Positions 1 to 8,591 of a DNA stretch of 64,000 nt are shown piece by piece (position 1 is the first letter of the stretch; every line of letters starts with the position of its first letter). The DNA comes from Bosea sp. AS-1 (GTDB taxonomy: Bacteria > Pseudomonadota > Alphaproteobacteria > Rhizobiales > Beijerinckiaceae). The stretch is taken from the NCBI RefSeq assembly GCF_002220095.1, contig NZ_CP022372.1, positions 4,312,501-4,376,500 of the forward strand. The letters are read 5' to 3'. The notes beneath the pieces are model-generated. The model saw nothing but the letters and a program-made list of their open reading frames with translations, did not search any database and had not been told where the DNA came from. The position numbers were made by a program, and so were the translations under genes.

Positions 1-102
1 CGGGAATTCGGTCTGGGGCAGGAACAGCGTCTGGGAATAATCGACGCCGTCGGCGGTTGCTTGCGAGCCCTGCGGGGCCTGGATCTTCGTCTTCTCGGTC
101 AT
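1..102 (-). CDS. ileS: isoleucyl-tRNA synthetase, N-terminal fragment
   Basis: Only the first 34 codons lie in the window; the gene runs off the left edge. From ATG at 102 the product begins MTEKTKIQAPQG and contains DYSQTLFLPQTEFP, which matches the conserved N-terminus of bacterial IleS (a D-Y-x-x-T-L-x-L-P-x-T-x-F-P pattern ahead of the catalytic core). IleS charges tRNA-Ile in the cytosol. The neighbour is ribF on the same strand, and a ribF-ileS order is common in proteobacteria, which supports the call. The about 310-base gap to ribF carries a palindromic repeat, so co-transcription is not assured. Confidence 0.85.
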   Translation of the reverse strand, partial: MTEKTKIQAPQGSQATADGVDYSQTLFLPQTEFP

Positions 103-412
103 GTTCCGGCTCGGACAATCGGGACGGCGGGCCTGTCATCGGGCTCCGGCGCATCCGCATTTGAAACGGGAAAAGCGGTCTTCAACCCGGACTGCGCAAG
201 CGCCCGCGCCAATCTAGCGCGAGGCGGCAGCCGGGCCCGTAATTCGCCGGGAAAGATCGATCAGCAGGGCACGTTCGGCGGGCATGAGGGGCTTCTATCG
301 CATCGGACCGAAAAGTGGAATCCACTTTTCGGAGACAATCCGATGCGACCATGCCCTGATCGAGCGCCGTTCTCGCGTCCTATCGGACGCGCGGCGATCG
401 AGCAGGCAGCGC
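103..412. other. intergenic region between ribF and ileS
   Basis: This 310-base gap shows no credible gene: frames crossing it lack ribosome binding sites and are continuations of shadow frames. It holds a nested inverted repeat at 299-347, described separately. The part next to ileS (103-240) presumably holds the ileS promoter, but I see no clear -35/-10 pair. Confidence 0.6.
299..347. repeat. nested palindromic repeat (RIME/REP-like)
   Basis: Inner arms CCGAAAAGTGGA (308-319) and TCCACTTTTCGG (321-332) are perfectly complementary around one base. They are flanked by outer arms CGCATCGGA (299-307) and TCCGATGCG (339-347), with a six-base bulge at 333-338. Repeats with a CGAAAAGTGG core are, from recall, scattered through Hyphomicrobiales genomes. 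Placed about 65 bases past the ribF stop on the minus strand, it could fold in RNA and attenuate or terminate ribF transcription; that role is inference. Confidence 0.75.
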
Positions 413-1396
413 TTACGGAAGGAAGGGCGGCGTTTTCGCCAGGATGTCGCGTGCACGCGCGGAATCCGCATCCATCTGGACGATCAGCGCATCGAGCGAA
501 TCGAATTTCGCCTCACCGCGCAGCCAGTCGACGAAGGCGACGTCGACGCGCTTGCCATAGAGGTCGCCTGAAAAATCGAAGACGAAGGTTTCCAGCCGCG
601 GTGCGCCGTCGTCGAAGGTCGGGCGGCTGCCGAAGCTGGCGACACCGTCATGCCAGACGCCGTCGATCTTCATCCGGACCGCATAGATGCCGTAGCGCAG
701 GCGGCAATCGCGGGCGAGATTCATGTTCGCGGTCGGGTATCCGAGATCGCGGCCGCGCTTGTCGCCGTGGGTGACGAGCCCGCGCACGACCCAGGGGTGG
801 CCGAGGAACTCGGCGGCGCGAGCGACATCGCCCTCCTCCAGGGCCGTGCGGATCAGCGTCGAGGAGACGGGTTCGCCCTGCCAGGAAAAGGGCGGGACGA
901 CTGCGATCGGAACGCGCGCCGCGAGCCCATGGGCCTGCAGCATCTCGGGCGAGCCGGTGCGGCCCTTGCCAAAATGGAAGTCGTAGCCGCAGACGAGGCC
1001 GGCGGCGCCGAGCCGACCGACGAGCAGATCATCGACGAAGCGTTCCGCGGGAATCGCCGCGATGTCGCGATCGAAGGGCAGGACGAAGACCTGCGCGAAG
1101 CCGGCATCGACCAGCCCCTCGATCTTGATCTGCGGCGAGGTCAGCCGGAAGACCGGCTCCTCCGGGCGGAACACGCTGCGCGGATGAGGCTCGAAGGTAA
1201 ACGCGGCAGGCCGCGTGCCGAGATCGCGCGCCATGACACCCGCCACGCGAGCGAGTTCGGCATGGCCACGATGGACACCGTCGAAATTGCCGAGCGCCAG
1301 CACGGCACCGCGCAAGGCGTCGGGGATGGGCTTGTCGAGGTCGAGGACCACGGCCGCCGGCTCGGGGCGCGGCGGCGCATCGGCTTGGGATGGCAT
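413..1396 (-). CDS. ribF: bifunctional riboflavin kinase / FAD synthetase
   Basis: The 327-residue product phosphorylates riboflavin to FMN and adenylylates FMN to FAD in the cytosol. The N-terminal FAD synthetase domain shows GNFDGVHRGH (residues 36-45), GYDFHFGKGRTG (137-148) and SSTLIR (178-183). The C-terminal riboflavin kinase domain shows the GYPTAN signature near residues 219-224. Length fits the family (about 310-330). Start is ATG at 1396; the Shine-Dalgarno sequence is weak. It lies between ileS and a MaoC-like gene on the same strand, 95 bases after the latter. Confidence 0.95.
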   Translation of the reverse strand: MPSQADAPPRPEPAAVVLDLDKPIPDALRGAVLALGNFDGVHRGHAELARVAGVMARDLGTRPAAFTFEPHPRSVFRPEEPVFRLTSPQIKIEGLVDAGFAQVFVLPFDRDIAAIPAERFVDDLLVGRLGAAGLVCGYDFHFGKGRTGSPEMLQAHGLAARVPIAVVPPFSWQGEPVSSTLIRTALEEGDVARAAEFLGHPWVVRGLVTHGDKRGRDLGYPTANMNLARDCRLRYGIYAVRMKIDGVWHDGVASFGSRPTFDDGAPRLETFVFDFSGDLYGKRVDVAFVDWLRGEAKFDSLDALIVQMDADSARARDILAKTPPFLP

Positions 1397-1491
1397 CGAT
1401 CGAGAACGTCCGCTGGCCCGGAAAGCCGGGCGATGGTCGTCTTTGCGGCGAAGGCCGGCGGGGCGTCAAGGCCGCCGGCCAACCGAAGGTC

Positions 1492-1947
1492 TCAAGACCG
1501 GGACTTCGGCGGCATCGCGACCCAGGCCTCGCCTTCCATCACCGCCTTGCCGTCGACGAGACATTCGCAGAAGAAGCGCGCCCGGCGACGCTCCGCCACC
1601 AGCTCGGCCACTTCGACACGGGCGGTGACGACGTCTCCGATCTTGACCGGCGCCAAAAACGTCAGTGTCTGCGAGAGATAGACGGCGCCGGGGCCGGGCA
1701 GGCGCGTGCCGAGCAGCGCCGAGACGAGGCTCGCAGTCAGCATGCCATGGGCGATGCGCTGGCCGAACTTGGTGTTGGCCGCGAACTGGTCGCAGAGATG
1801 GATGGGGTTGGCATCGCCGGACAGCTCGGCGAAGAGCGCAATGTCACGCTCCATGACCGTGCGCATCAGGCTTTCGTGCTGGCCGATCGCCAGATCCTCG
1901 AAAGCGTGAACCGTATAGAGCGTGCCGGGCATCGGCTGAACCGTCAT
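1492..1947 (-). CDS. MaoC-like (R)-specific enoyl-CoA hydratase / dehydratase
   Basis: A 151-residue hot-dog-fold protein of the MaoC family, which hydrates 2-enoyl-CoA or related thioesters. The hydratase signature is visible as SGDANPIHLCDQFAA, with Asp and His in the A-x-x-x-G-D-x-N-P-x-H pattern, followed by GQRIAHGML. I chose ATG at 1947 because GAGAGA precedes it; a longer frame to 2067 exists, but its extra 40 residues are unlike the family. Substrate is not predictable. It may be co-transcribed with ribF, which starts 95 bases downstream. Confidence 0.85.
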   Translation of the reverse strand: MTVQPMPGTLYTVHAFEDLAIGQHESLMRTVMERDIALFAELSGDANPIHLCDQFAANTKFGQRIAHGMLTASLVSALLGTRLPGPGAVYLSQTLTFLAPVKIGDVVTARVEVAELVAERRRARFFCECLVDGKAVMEGEAWVAMPPKSRS

Positions 1948-2195
1948 GGATCTCTCGCGGCTTGCTGGCGGTCCCCCAACCCCCGACCTCGATCGCCACA
2001 TCATCTCGCAACTGCAAAAAGCCGGCAATTGAACTTTGGTGCGGCGCGATGCCTGCCCCTGCGTCACTCGACGATCGAATTAACGGCTTTGCAACACGCA
2101 GAGGCTATCACCAAACGCGAGTGGAGGCCGCCTCGAACGGGCGGCGTGGCGCCGGTATGTCCCGGCGCCGCAACCGCCATGCCTGGAGCGTCTCA

Positions 2196-2579
2196 ATGGC
2201 TCTCGACCCGTCCATGCCGATCCTCGTCGTCGACGACTACCAGACGATGATCCGGATCATCCGCAACCTGCTGAAGCAGCTCGGATTCGAGAATGTCGAC
2301 GATGCCGCGGACGGCTCGGCGGCGATCGAGAAGATGCGCGACAAGAAATACGGGCTCGTGATCTCCGACTGGAACATGGAGCCGATGACCGGCTTCGAGC
2401 TGCTGCAACGCGTGCGCGAGGAAGAGAAGCTGGCGGAGACGCCCTTCATCATCGTCACCGCCGAGTCGAAGACCGAGAACGTCATCGCCGCCAAGAAGGC
2501 CGGCGTCAGCAACTACATCGTCAAGCCGTTCAACGCCCAGACGCTGAAGACGAAGATCGAATCCGTCTGCGCCGCCTAG
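2196..2579 (+). CDS. single-domain CheY-like response regulator
   Basis: A 127-residue stand-alone receiver domain with no output domain. Acidic pocket D13/D14 (VVDDY), phospho-acceptor D58 (ISDWNM), T88 (VTAES) and K110 (IVKPF) are all present, so it should be phosphorylatable. Start is ATG at 2196, preceded by GGAG; a longer frame begins at 1962, but its N-terminal part is not receiver-like. No histidine kinase or chemotaxis gene is nearby, so it is an orphan. It resembles CheY proteins of Hyphomicrobiales, but function could equally be in a phosphorelay rather than motility. Confidence 0.9.
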   Translation: MALDPSMPILVVDDYQTMIRIIRNLLKQLGFENVDDAADGSAAIEKMRDKKYGLVISDWNMEPMTGFELLQRVREEEKLAETPFIIVTAESKTENVIAAKKAGVSNYIVKPFNAQTLKTKIESVCAA

Positions 2580-2581
2580 AA

Positions 2582-2686
2582 CAATTTCGCGTTTCCCTGA
2601 ATCGCGAAATTGATCCATGCCTTTGCCTTATCGCAGTTCTTCACGCGAACCGGTGTCCGCTTCGCTCGAAAGTGCTCTGAGCGCTC
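2582..2686. repeat. intergenic palindromic repeat filling the gap between convergent genes
   Basis: The whole gap between the CheY-like gene and the HAD gene is repeat-like. It begins with CAATTTCGCG (2582-2591) and its complement CGCGAAATTG (2603-2612), separated by 11 bases. A tail follows with CACGCGAACCGGTGTCC and TTCGCTCGAAAGTGCTCT. Pieces such as GCGAACCGGTGTCC and CTCGAAAGTGCTCT are familiar to me as a dispersed Hyphomicrobiales repeat; this is recall, not a search. The first hairpin begins 2 bases after the CheY stop and could serve as a terminator. Confidence 0.6.
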
Positions 2687-3550
2687 TCACCAGACCAGAT
2701 GCGGGATGGCGTAGTCCGGCCGGTGAGTCTGCTGGCCGAACCAGCCGTGGCGCTCTTCCCACGAAACCTGCATGAGATCCTGTGCGTGGATGCCGGCCAG
2801 CACCATGATGCCGGCGGCGCCGAACATGGCGGCGCCCGCGATATCGGTGCGGATCGCATCGCCGATGGCGCAGATCCGGTCGAGCGCGACCGGAGTGCCG
2901 CGCTTCTCCTCGGCCAGCTTGAGCGCCACCTCGTAGATCGGCCGATGCGGCTTGCCGGCATAGATGACGTTGCCGCCGATCTCCTCATAGGCAAGCGCGA
3001 CCGCCCCCGCGCAAGGCACGATCTGGCCGCCGCGCTCGACGACGAGGTCGGGATTGGCGCAGATCATGGTGAGTCCGCGCCGGGCGAAACCAGCGAGCAG
3101 GTCGGCATAAGTCGCGGGCGTGTCAGCCTCGTCGTCGAAAAGCCCGGTGCAGAGAACGTAGGCGGCTTCGTCGGGGCCGGTCTCCGGCGCATCGAGCCCG
3201 GCGACCAGCGGCAGGTCGCGGTCGGGACCGAGCCGGAACATCGGCTGGCCGGCGCGCGCGCCGATCAGCGCACGGCAGACATCGCCCGAGGTGACGATCG
3301 CATCCCAGGCCGCGCGCGGCACGCCAAAGCCGTCGAGCTGACGGGCAATCAGATCCCGTGGGCGCGGCGCATTGGTGATGAGAACGACGCTGGTACCGCG
3401 CTCACGCATCTTTACCAGAGCCTCGACCGCACCGGGAAAGGCCGCGACGCCGTTATGGACGACGCCCCAGACGTCGCAGAAGCACAGATCGAAGCGGTCG
3501 GCGATCTGCGAAAACCCCGCAAGGGCGGCGACCGGTTCGGAGCCCGTCAT
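2687..3550 (-). CDS. HAD-superfamily class IIA hydrolase (TIGR01459-like)
   Basis: A 287-residue NagD-like phosphatase. The nucleophile motif is CDVWGVVHNG (Asp26), motif II is LITNAPRP, and the C-terminal acidic motif is CAIGDAIRTDIAGA. This subgroup is widespread in alphaproteobacteria as a predicted sugar-phosphate or nucleotide phosphatase of unknown substrate. A GTG at 3556 is also in frame; I prefer ATG at 3550 because the GAGAGAG Shine-Dalgarno then has better spacing. It converges with the CheY-like gene across a repeat. Confidence 0.88.
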   Translation of the reverse strand: MTGSEPVAALAGFSQIADRFDLCFCDVWGVVHNGVAAFPGAVEALVKMRERGTSVVLITNAPRPRDLIARQLDGFGVPRAAWDAIVTSGDVCRALIGARAGQPMFRLGPDRDLPLVAGLDAPETGPDEAAYVLCTGLFDDEADTPATYADLLAGFARRGLTMICANPDLVVERGGQIVPCAGAVALAYEEIGGNVIYAGKPHRPIYEVALKLAEEKRGTPVALDRICAIGDAIRTDIAGAAMFGAAGIMVLAGIHAQDLMQVSWEERHGWFGQQTHRPDYAIPHLVW

Positions 3551-3660
3551 CGACACAATCTCTCTCCACGGATGAGGTCAGGCAGCAGCGTGGCCTGATC
3601 TAGACGGGATTCGCGCGCGGCGGAACCCTGCGCTGGCCATTCCCTGCAAGGCGCGGAAAA

Positions 3661-5124
3661 TCAGGCGCTCGCCCGCCGCAGCACGGAACGGAAGGGCAGC
3701 CTTTCGGGCTTCTGCGGTGCCTCCGCTGCTGGCGCCGCGGCGGGTTGCGGATAATCCAGCACTGCGGCGGATGGCCTTGGCGCGGCAGGCTCGGGCCTCG
3801 TCGAGGCTGCCGGCTCGGGCTCGGCGAACACCTCCGGCTTCACCGGGCGCGGCGGCGAGAAGGCATTGCCTTGGCCCATGCCGACGCCGAGATCGATCAT
3901 GTCCGCCGCCGCCGGATTGTCCTCGACCGCTTCGGCCACGAGCGTGATCGAGGCACGGGTGAGCATCGCGGCGAGATCGCCGGCGTCGATGTCGCTGGCG
4001 ACACGCCCCTCGGCATGGGCTTCGAGCAACGCCGCCCTGATCTTGACCAAGCGAACGCCCCGATCGAACAGCGAGCGCGGGTCGAGGCGCAGATCGACGA
4101 CCTGGTCGAGTGCGAAGCGCACGCCATTGGCCGACATCGCGCCGAGCAGACCAAGGCTCGTCGGGTCGAGCGCACGGAAGACCGCCTGCGGCATCTCGAT
4201 GACGAGACGTCCGATATGCTCGCGATAGCGCTCGAGAATGCGGGTCAGCGCAGCCAGCGCCCGCGAGGAATTCCAGGTCGCAGCGCTGAAATTGCAGGTG
4301 ACGAAAACATCGCCGTCCTTGGAGGCGAGATGGCGGGCGATGGCCAGAGCGCGCGTGAGCACGAGGGCATCCAGCGTCTGCCCGAAGCCACGCTCCTCGA
4401 CCACATCGAGGAATTCATGCGGCAGGAGCAACGTGTTCTCGTCGATCCGCAGGCCCGGAATCGCCTCGTAGCCGCGGGTCCGGCGCTGAGGCAGCGAGAC
4501 GATCGGCTGCAACTGCACCTCGACCCGCCCCTCGCTGAGCGCTGCGCCGATCAGGGCGGCCCGCTCCGCTTCGGCCTCCTCCCGCGCTGCACGGGCTGCA
4601 GCGGCGCGCTCGGCTGCCAGCTTCTCGGCATGTTCCCGGCGCACGGCTTCGGGATCGAGATGAACTTCCGGCACCACATTCGCCGGCGGCGGCGCCGGTA
4701 CTGCGGGAGGCGGCAGGCGCCCGAGTTTCTCGTCATGATCGGCGAGTGTCGTCGCGACCTGATGGATCAGGTCGCCGAGCAAGCCCACCTCCGCCGTCAA
4801 CTCGTTGATCGCCGCACGCGCGGGGGCGGCATCGACATCGCGCATCGGCATCAGCTCGACCCGCTGTGACAGGGAATCGATCCGGATGGCGCCCGTCGCG
4901 AGCCGTACCTTGACCTCGCCGAGCCCGGCGAGGAGCAATTCGCGATGCGCCGCATTGCGTCGCTCGATCGCCCAGAGGCTCGCCATCAAACCGGCGCCGG
5001 CGGCCACCAGGCCTAACGCCGAGCCCAAGGCTCCGGGCATGAGAATGGCGGTGATGGCGCCGGCCGAAACACCGGTCACGGCGCCGGCGAGAGGGTGCAG
5101 AGCTTTCAGGCGCACAGGAGCCAA
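3661..5124 (-). CDS. membrane-anchored degenerate EAL-domain protein
   Basis: A 487-residue protein. Two hydrophobic segments (about residues 11-52) are followed by a charged Ala/Glu-rich coiled coil (about 158-195), an EAL domain (about 200-430) and a Pro/Ala-rich tail. EAL domains hydrolyse cyclic di-GMP. Here the signature reads E220-A-I, the DDFG loop is D340-Q-V, and the late motif is VAEAVED, while N278, E310 and K361 are kept. The loss of the second loop Asp suggests weak or no catalysis and perhaps a c-di-GMP-binding or scaffold role. No GGDEF domain is present. Confidence 0.82.
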   Translation of the reverse strand: MAPVRLKALHPLAGAVTGVSAGAITAILMPGALGSALGLVAAGAGLMASLWAIERRNAAHRELLLAGLGEVKVRLATGAIRIDSLSQRVELMPMRDVDAAPARAAINELTAEVGLLGDLIHQVATTLADHDEKLGRLPPPAVPAPPPANVVPEVHLDPEAVRREHAEKLAAERAAAARAAREEAEAERAALIGAALSEGRVEVQLQPIVSLPQRRTRGYEAIPGLRIDENTLLLPHEFLDVVEERGFGQTLDALVLTRALAIARHLASKDGDVFVTCNFSAATWNSSRALAALTRILERYREHIGRLVIEMPQAVFRALDPTSLGLLGAMSANGVRFALDQVVDLRLDPRSLFDRGVRLVKIRAALLEAHAEGRVASDIDAGDLAAMLTRASITLVAEAVEDNPAAADMIDLGVGMGQGNAFSPPRPVKPEVFAEPEPAASTRPEPAAPRPSAAVLDYPQPAAAPAAEAPQKPERLPFRSVLRRASA

Positions 5125-5261
5125 GGCAGCGCTCGCGCGTCGGGGTTAATCGGAAAAGGAGAACGAATCACAACGCTGCGCGCGAGAATACGCGCCGGCG
5201 CGCCGACAAGCGAGCGCAACCGCGCGAAAGCTTCGCCGCCGCCGCGTGTCTGCTATGGCGG

Positions 5262-7010
5262 CTAGCGGCCCGCCAAACCGAGATCGCCGAGAACCCGCTG
5301 CACCACCTCGTCGGTGAAGCCCTTCCGTCTCAGATAGTGGCGCGGATCGGCCTCGAAACGCGGGGACCGACCGGCAAGCTCCCGCAAAGCAGCGTCCCGC
5401 TTGGCAACATCGCCGTTCGCGCCAGCCTGCAGCGCCCGCCCGAGCAGGCTGAAGGGGGTATTGTCGGCCGCCAGCACCGCGGCATAGGTCTCCGACAGGC
5501 GCTTCGCGCCGGTCTGATAGGCCGCCAGGTAGGCGTAGAAATCGTACCAGGGCGGCCGGCCCGGACTGATCGAGATCGCTCGCTCCAACAGCGGCAACCC
5601 TTCGGCGGGCCGGTTGAGACGCACATAGAGCGAGCCGAGATCAGCCATGACGTCGGGGTCGTAGGGATTCCGATTCAGCGCCTCGCGCCCCGCCTTGATC
5701 GCATCGCCGACCGTGCCGCGCAGGAACAGGACATCCATCATCGCCTGCTGCGCGCGCGCGCCGGACGGCGCCAGACGCATCGCGACCAGCGCTGCCGACA
5801 AGGCGCGGTCGAGCGCCGCCCGCTCTTCGGCATCCGTGCCCGAGGCGGCCTCGCTGGCGCCGAGCATGGCGAGCTGCGCCCAGCCCGGATAGAATTCGGG
5901 GTCTCGCTGCACCAGCTGCTCCAGACAGGTGCGGGTCGCGTTGCGGCGTTCGGCGGTCATGAAACGACGGTAGTCGAAGGCCTGAAAGATGCATTGCATC
6001 GCCGATGAGGACGCGTTCTGGCGGACATCGGCATGGATGATCCCGAACGGCTCGGCCAGCCGCGTCCCGACACGGCGGCCGATATCCGCAAGGTCCTGGT
6101 CCTGCAGAAACTCGCCGACGGGGCGGCTCGCGGATGCGGTCCAGACGATCCGCCCATCCTTCGCCGAACGGAGCCGGCCGAAGCCCTCGAGCGCACCATC
6201 GGTCGTGGCGATGCTGATCTCGAAGACGTAGTCGACACCCTCCGGCGCGGGAGCCCCCAGCGGAGGGGCCTTGATCACGTAGAGGTCGTCGAAGCGGGCC
6301 ATCACGTCGACGAACACCTCGGAGATGCGCCGCAGCGCATCGGCGATCTTGGGATCATCCGGGATCCGCGGCGTGACGACCGCGACCGCGACGGGCTGTG
6401 CCTGAGGGGCAGGACGCTCCGGCACCGCCGCAACGGGCGGCGGAAGCGGCGACGGGCTGCTCTGCGTCGCGTAGCGCTCCCCGAACGGTTCGAGATACCA
6501 GGCGAACAGAGCCAGAAGCGCGCCGGCCAGCACAACCAGGGCGACCAGCAGCCACCGTCGCGTCTCTGGATCGGCCGGGCCGGCATCGCCCTCGGCCTCG
6601 GGCGCCGCGATCGCGACGCCCTGCCCTGGCAACTCCGCGCCGGCCTCACCGAATTCGAAGGCGGGAACATAGCCGCCGACCGGCATGGACATGCGGACCG
6701 GATCGGCCTGCCCTTCGCCGGCATAATATTGAGTCAGGGCGCGCCGCAGCCGTCCAGCTTCGACCCGCACGATCGGATCGAGCTGCGGGTCGAACTCGGC
6801 GGGACGCCCGAGGGCCTCAACGGCGATGGTGTAGCCTTTCAGCTCCCCGCTGCGGCCTTCGATCGTCCGTTCGACCACGAAGCTCAGGAAAGACGAGAGC
6901 TGCGGTGCAGCGCTGAAGGCATCCGAGGCCAGAACGCGAGCGAGCCCGGCACGAATCGACGCGGCGGCCTCTTCGTTCAGCCGTCCGTTGTCATCGGCAC
7001 TATCGCCCAT
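5262..7010 (-). CDS. winged-helix-like / single-TM / TPR protein
   Basis: A 582-residue protein in three parts. Residues about 15-118 match a recurrent N-terminal domain with the pattern Q-L-x-x-F-L-x-F-V-V-E-x-T and LDPIVRVEAGRLRRAL, often fused to sensor or TPR parts. One transmembrane helix lies at 153-173. The C-terminal half contains an AFDYRRFMTAE stretch and TPR-like helices from about residue 400 to 550. It would display the N-terminal domain in the cytosol and the TPR part outside. Function is unknown; a membrane-bound regulator is an inference from architecture. ATG at 7010 starts the frame. Confidence 0.7.
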   Translation of the reverse strand: MGDSADDNGRLNEEAAASIRAGLARVLASDAFSAAPQLSSFLSFVVERTIEGRSGELKGYTIAVEALGRPAEFDPQLDPIVRVEAGRLRRALTQYYAGEGQADPVRMSMPVGGYVPAFEFGEAGAELPGQGVAIAAPEAEGDAGPADPETRRWLLVALVVLAGALLALFAWYLEPFGERYATQSSPSPLPPPVAAVPERPAPQAQPVAVAVVTPRIPDDPKIADALRRISEVFVDVMARFDDLYVIKAPPLGAPAPEGVDYVFEISIATTDGALEGFGRLRSAKDGRIVWTASASRPVGEFLQDQDLADIGRRVGTRLAEPFGIIHADVRQNASSSAMQCIFQAFDYRRFMTAERRNATRTCLEQLVQRDPEFYPGWAQLAMLGASEAASGTDAEERAALDRALSAALVAMRLAPSGARAQQAMMDVLFLRGTVGDAIKAGREALNRNPYDPDVMADLGSLYVRLNRPAEGLPLLERAISISPGRPPWYDFYAYLAAYQTGAKRLSETYAAVLAADNTPFSLLGRALQAGANGDVAKRDAALRELAGRSPRFEADPRHYLRRKGFTDEVVQRVLGDLGLAGR

Positions 7011-7187
7011 CGGGGTCCATTCAGTTCATGCCCCACTGGGCAGGTTACGCGATCGGTGACGTCAGGTCACGTTGCAAATCCGGCATGACACATTCGCCCG
7101 GCCATGCAGCCATGACGCGGCTCGATGCGATTTACACCCTGCATCGACCTGCTAGGTTGAGCGAACGTTAATCCACAGGATGCCGTG

Positions 7188-8525
7188 ATGACCGCCGCCG
7201 CCCCCGTCGCCACTCCGAACGACCTCGAAGCCTTCTGGATGCCGTTCACGGCCAACCGGTCGTTCAAGAAGAATCCGCGCATGATCTCCCGCGCCGAGGG
7301 CATGTTCTACTACACGCCGGAGAACAAGCCGGTGATGGACGGCACGGCGGGTCTGTGGTGCTGCAATGCCGGCCATGCGCGCGAACCGATCATCCAGGCG
7401 ATCCAGGCGCAGGCGCGCGACCTCGACTACGCCCCTTCCTTCCAGTACGGCCACCCCAAGGTCTTCGCCGCCGCCGCTCGCATCGCGGCGCTGGCACCGG
7501 GCGATCTCGACCATGTCTTCTTCGCGGGTTCCGGCTCGGAAGCGGCCGACTCGGCGCTCAAGATCGCGCTCGCCTACTGGAACGTCTCGGGCAAGGCCGC
7601 CAAGACTCGCCTGATCGGCCGCGAGCGCGGCTATCACGGCGTCGGCTTCGGCGGCATCTCGGTCGGCGGCATGTCGAACAACCGCAAGTTCTTCGGCTCG
7701 CTGCTCACCGGCGTCGACCACCTCGCCCATACCTATGACCGCGACAAGCAGGCCTTCAGCAAGGGCGAGCCGGACTATGGCGCGCATTTCGCCGATGATC
7801 TCGAGCGCATCGTCGCGTTGCACGACGCCTCGACCATCGCCGCCGTCATCGTCGAGCCGATGGCCGGCTCGACCGGCGCGCTGCCGCCGCCGAAGGGCTA
7901 TCTCAAGCGCCTGCGCGAGATCTGCGACAAGCACGGCATCCTCTTGATCTTCGACGAGGTCATCACCGGCTTCGGCCGCCTCGGCTTCGCCTTCGCCGCC
8001 GAACGCTACGGCGTGATCCCGGACATGATCACCTTCGCCAAGGGCGTGACCTCCGGAACCGTGCCGATGGGCGGCGTGATCGTGCGCAAGCACATCTACG
8101 ACGCCTTCATGGGCGGAGCGGACAATGTCATCGAGCTGTTCCACGGCTACACCTATTCGGGCCACCCGCTGGCTGCGGCCGCCGCGCTGGCTTCGCTCGA
8201 CATCTATCGGGACGAGGGACTGTTCGAGCGCGCCCGCGCCATGGAAGGCGCCTGGGCCGACGCGGTGATGAGCCTGAAGGACGAGCCGAATGTCGTCGAT
8301 ATCCGCACGCTTGGCATGGTCGGCGCGGTCGACCTCGCACCGCGAGCGGACGGCGTCGGCAAGCGCGGCTACGAATTCATCGAACGCGCCTTCCACGAGG
8401 AAGGGCTGATGATCCGCACCGCAGCCGACACGATTGCCTTCTCGCCGCCGCTGATCATCACGGAATCGCAGGTGGACGAGCTGATCGGCAAGCTGCGCCG
8501 GACGATCCGGGCCGTGGCGAACTGA
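7188..8525 (+). CDS. class III omega-aminotransferase (beta-alanine--pyruvate type)
   Basis: A 445-residue PLP-dependent fold-type I aminotransferase. It shows WMPFTANRSFK at the N-terminus, the cofactor-pocket stretch FAGSGSEAADSALKIA, the PLP-binding Asp in LIFDEVITGFGR and the Schiff-base Lys in ITFAKGVTSG. These features match omega-amino-acid:pyruvate aminotransferases, which move an amino group from beta-alanine or similar amines to pyruvate. Start ATG at 7188 has AGGA seven bases upstream; the GTG at 7185 is less well spaced. It is monocistronic and divergent from the TPR-protein gene. The true amine donor cannot be read from sequence. Confidence 0.9.
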   Translation: MTAAAPVATPNDLEAFWMPFTANRSFKKNPRMISRAEGMFYYTPENKPVMDGTAGLWCCNAGHAREPIIQAIQAQARDLDYAPSFQYGHPKVFAAAARIAALAPGDLDHVFFAGSGSEAADSALKIALAYWNVSGKAAKTRLIGRERGYHGVGFGGISVGGMSNNRKFFGSLLTGVDHLAHTYDRDKQAFSKGEPDYGAHFADDLERIVALHDASTIAAVIVEPMAGSTGALPPPKGYLKRLREICDKHGILLIFDEVITGFGRLGFAFAAERYGVIPDMITFAKGVTSGTVPMGGVIVRKHIYDAFMGGADNVIELFHGYTYSGHPLAAAAALASLDIYRDEGLFERARAMEGAWADAVMSLKDEPNVVDIRTLGMVGAVDLAPRADGVGKRGYEFIERAFHEEGLMIRTAADTIAFSPPLIITESQVDELIGKLRRTIRAVAN

Positions 8526-8536
8526 TCGTCGAGACA

Positions 8537-8586
8537 CGCGGCGTCATTCCGGGCTCATCGTCACGCAGTGCCGGGAAGACGCCGCG
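8537..8586. terminator. inverted repeat between convergent genes
   Basis: CGCGGCGTC (8537-8545) and GACGCCGCG (8578-8586) form a perfect nine-base stem around a GC-rich loop that itself contains imperfect complementarity (TTCCGGG and CCGGGAA). It fills the gap between the aminotransferase and the deformylase-like gene. There is no T-tract, so it is a weak bidirectional terminator candidate or a repeat remnant. Confidence 0.35.
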
Positions 8587-8591
8587 GGTGC

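Noticed and set aside
7040..7075. GTGAC/GTCAC inverted repeat between the TPR-protein and aminotransferase genes
   Set aside because: Five-base arms are too short to distinguish from chance in this composition.
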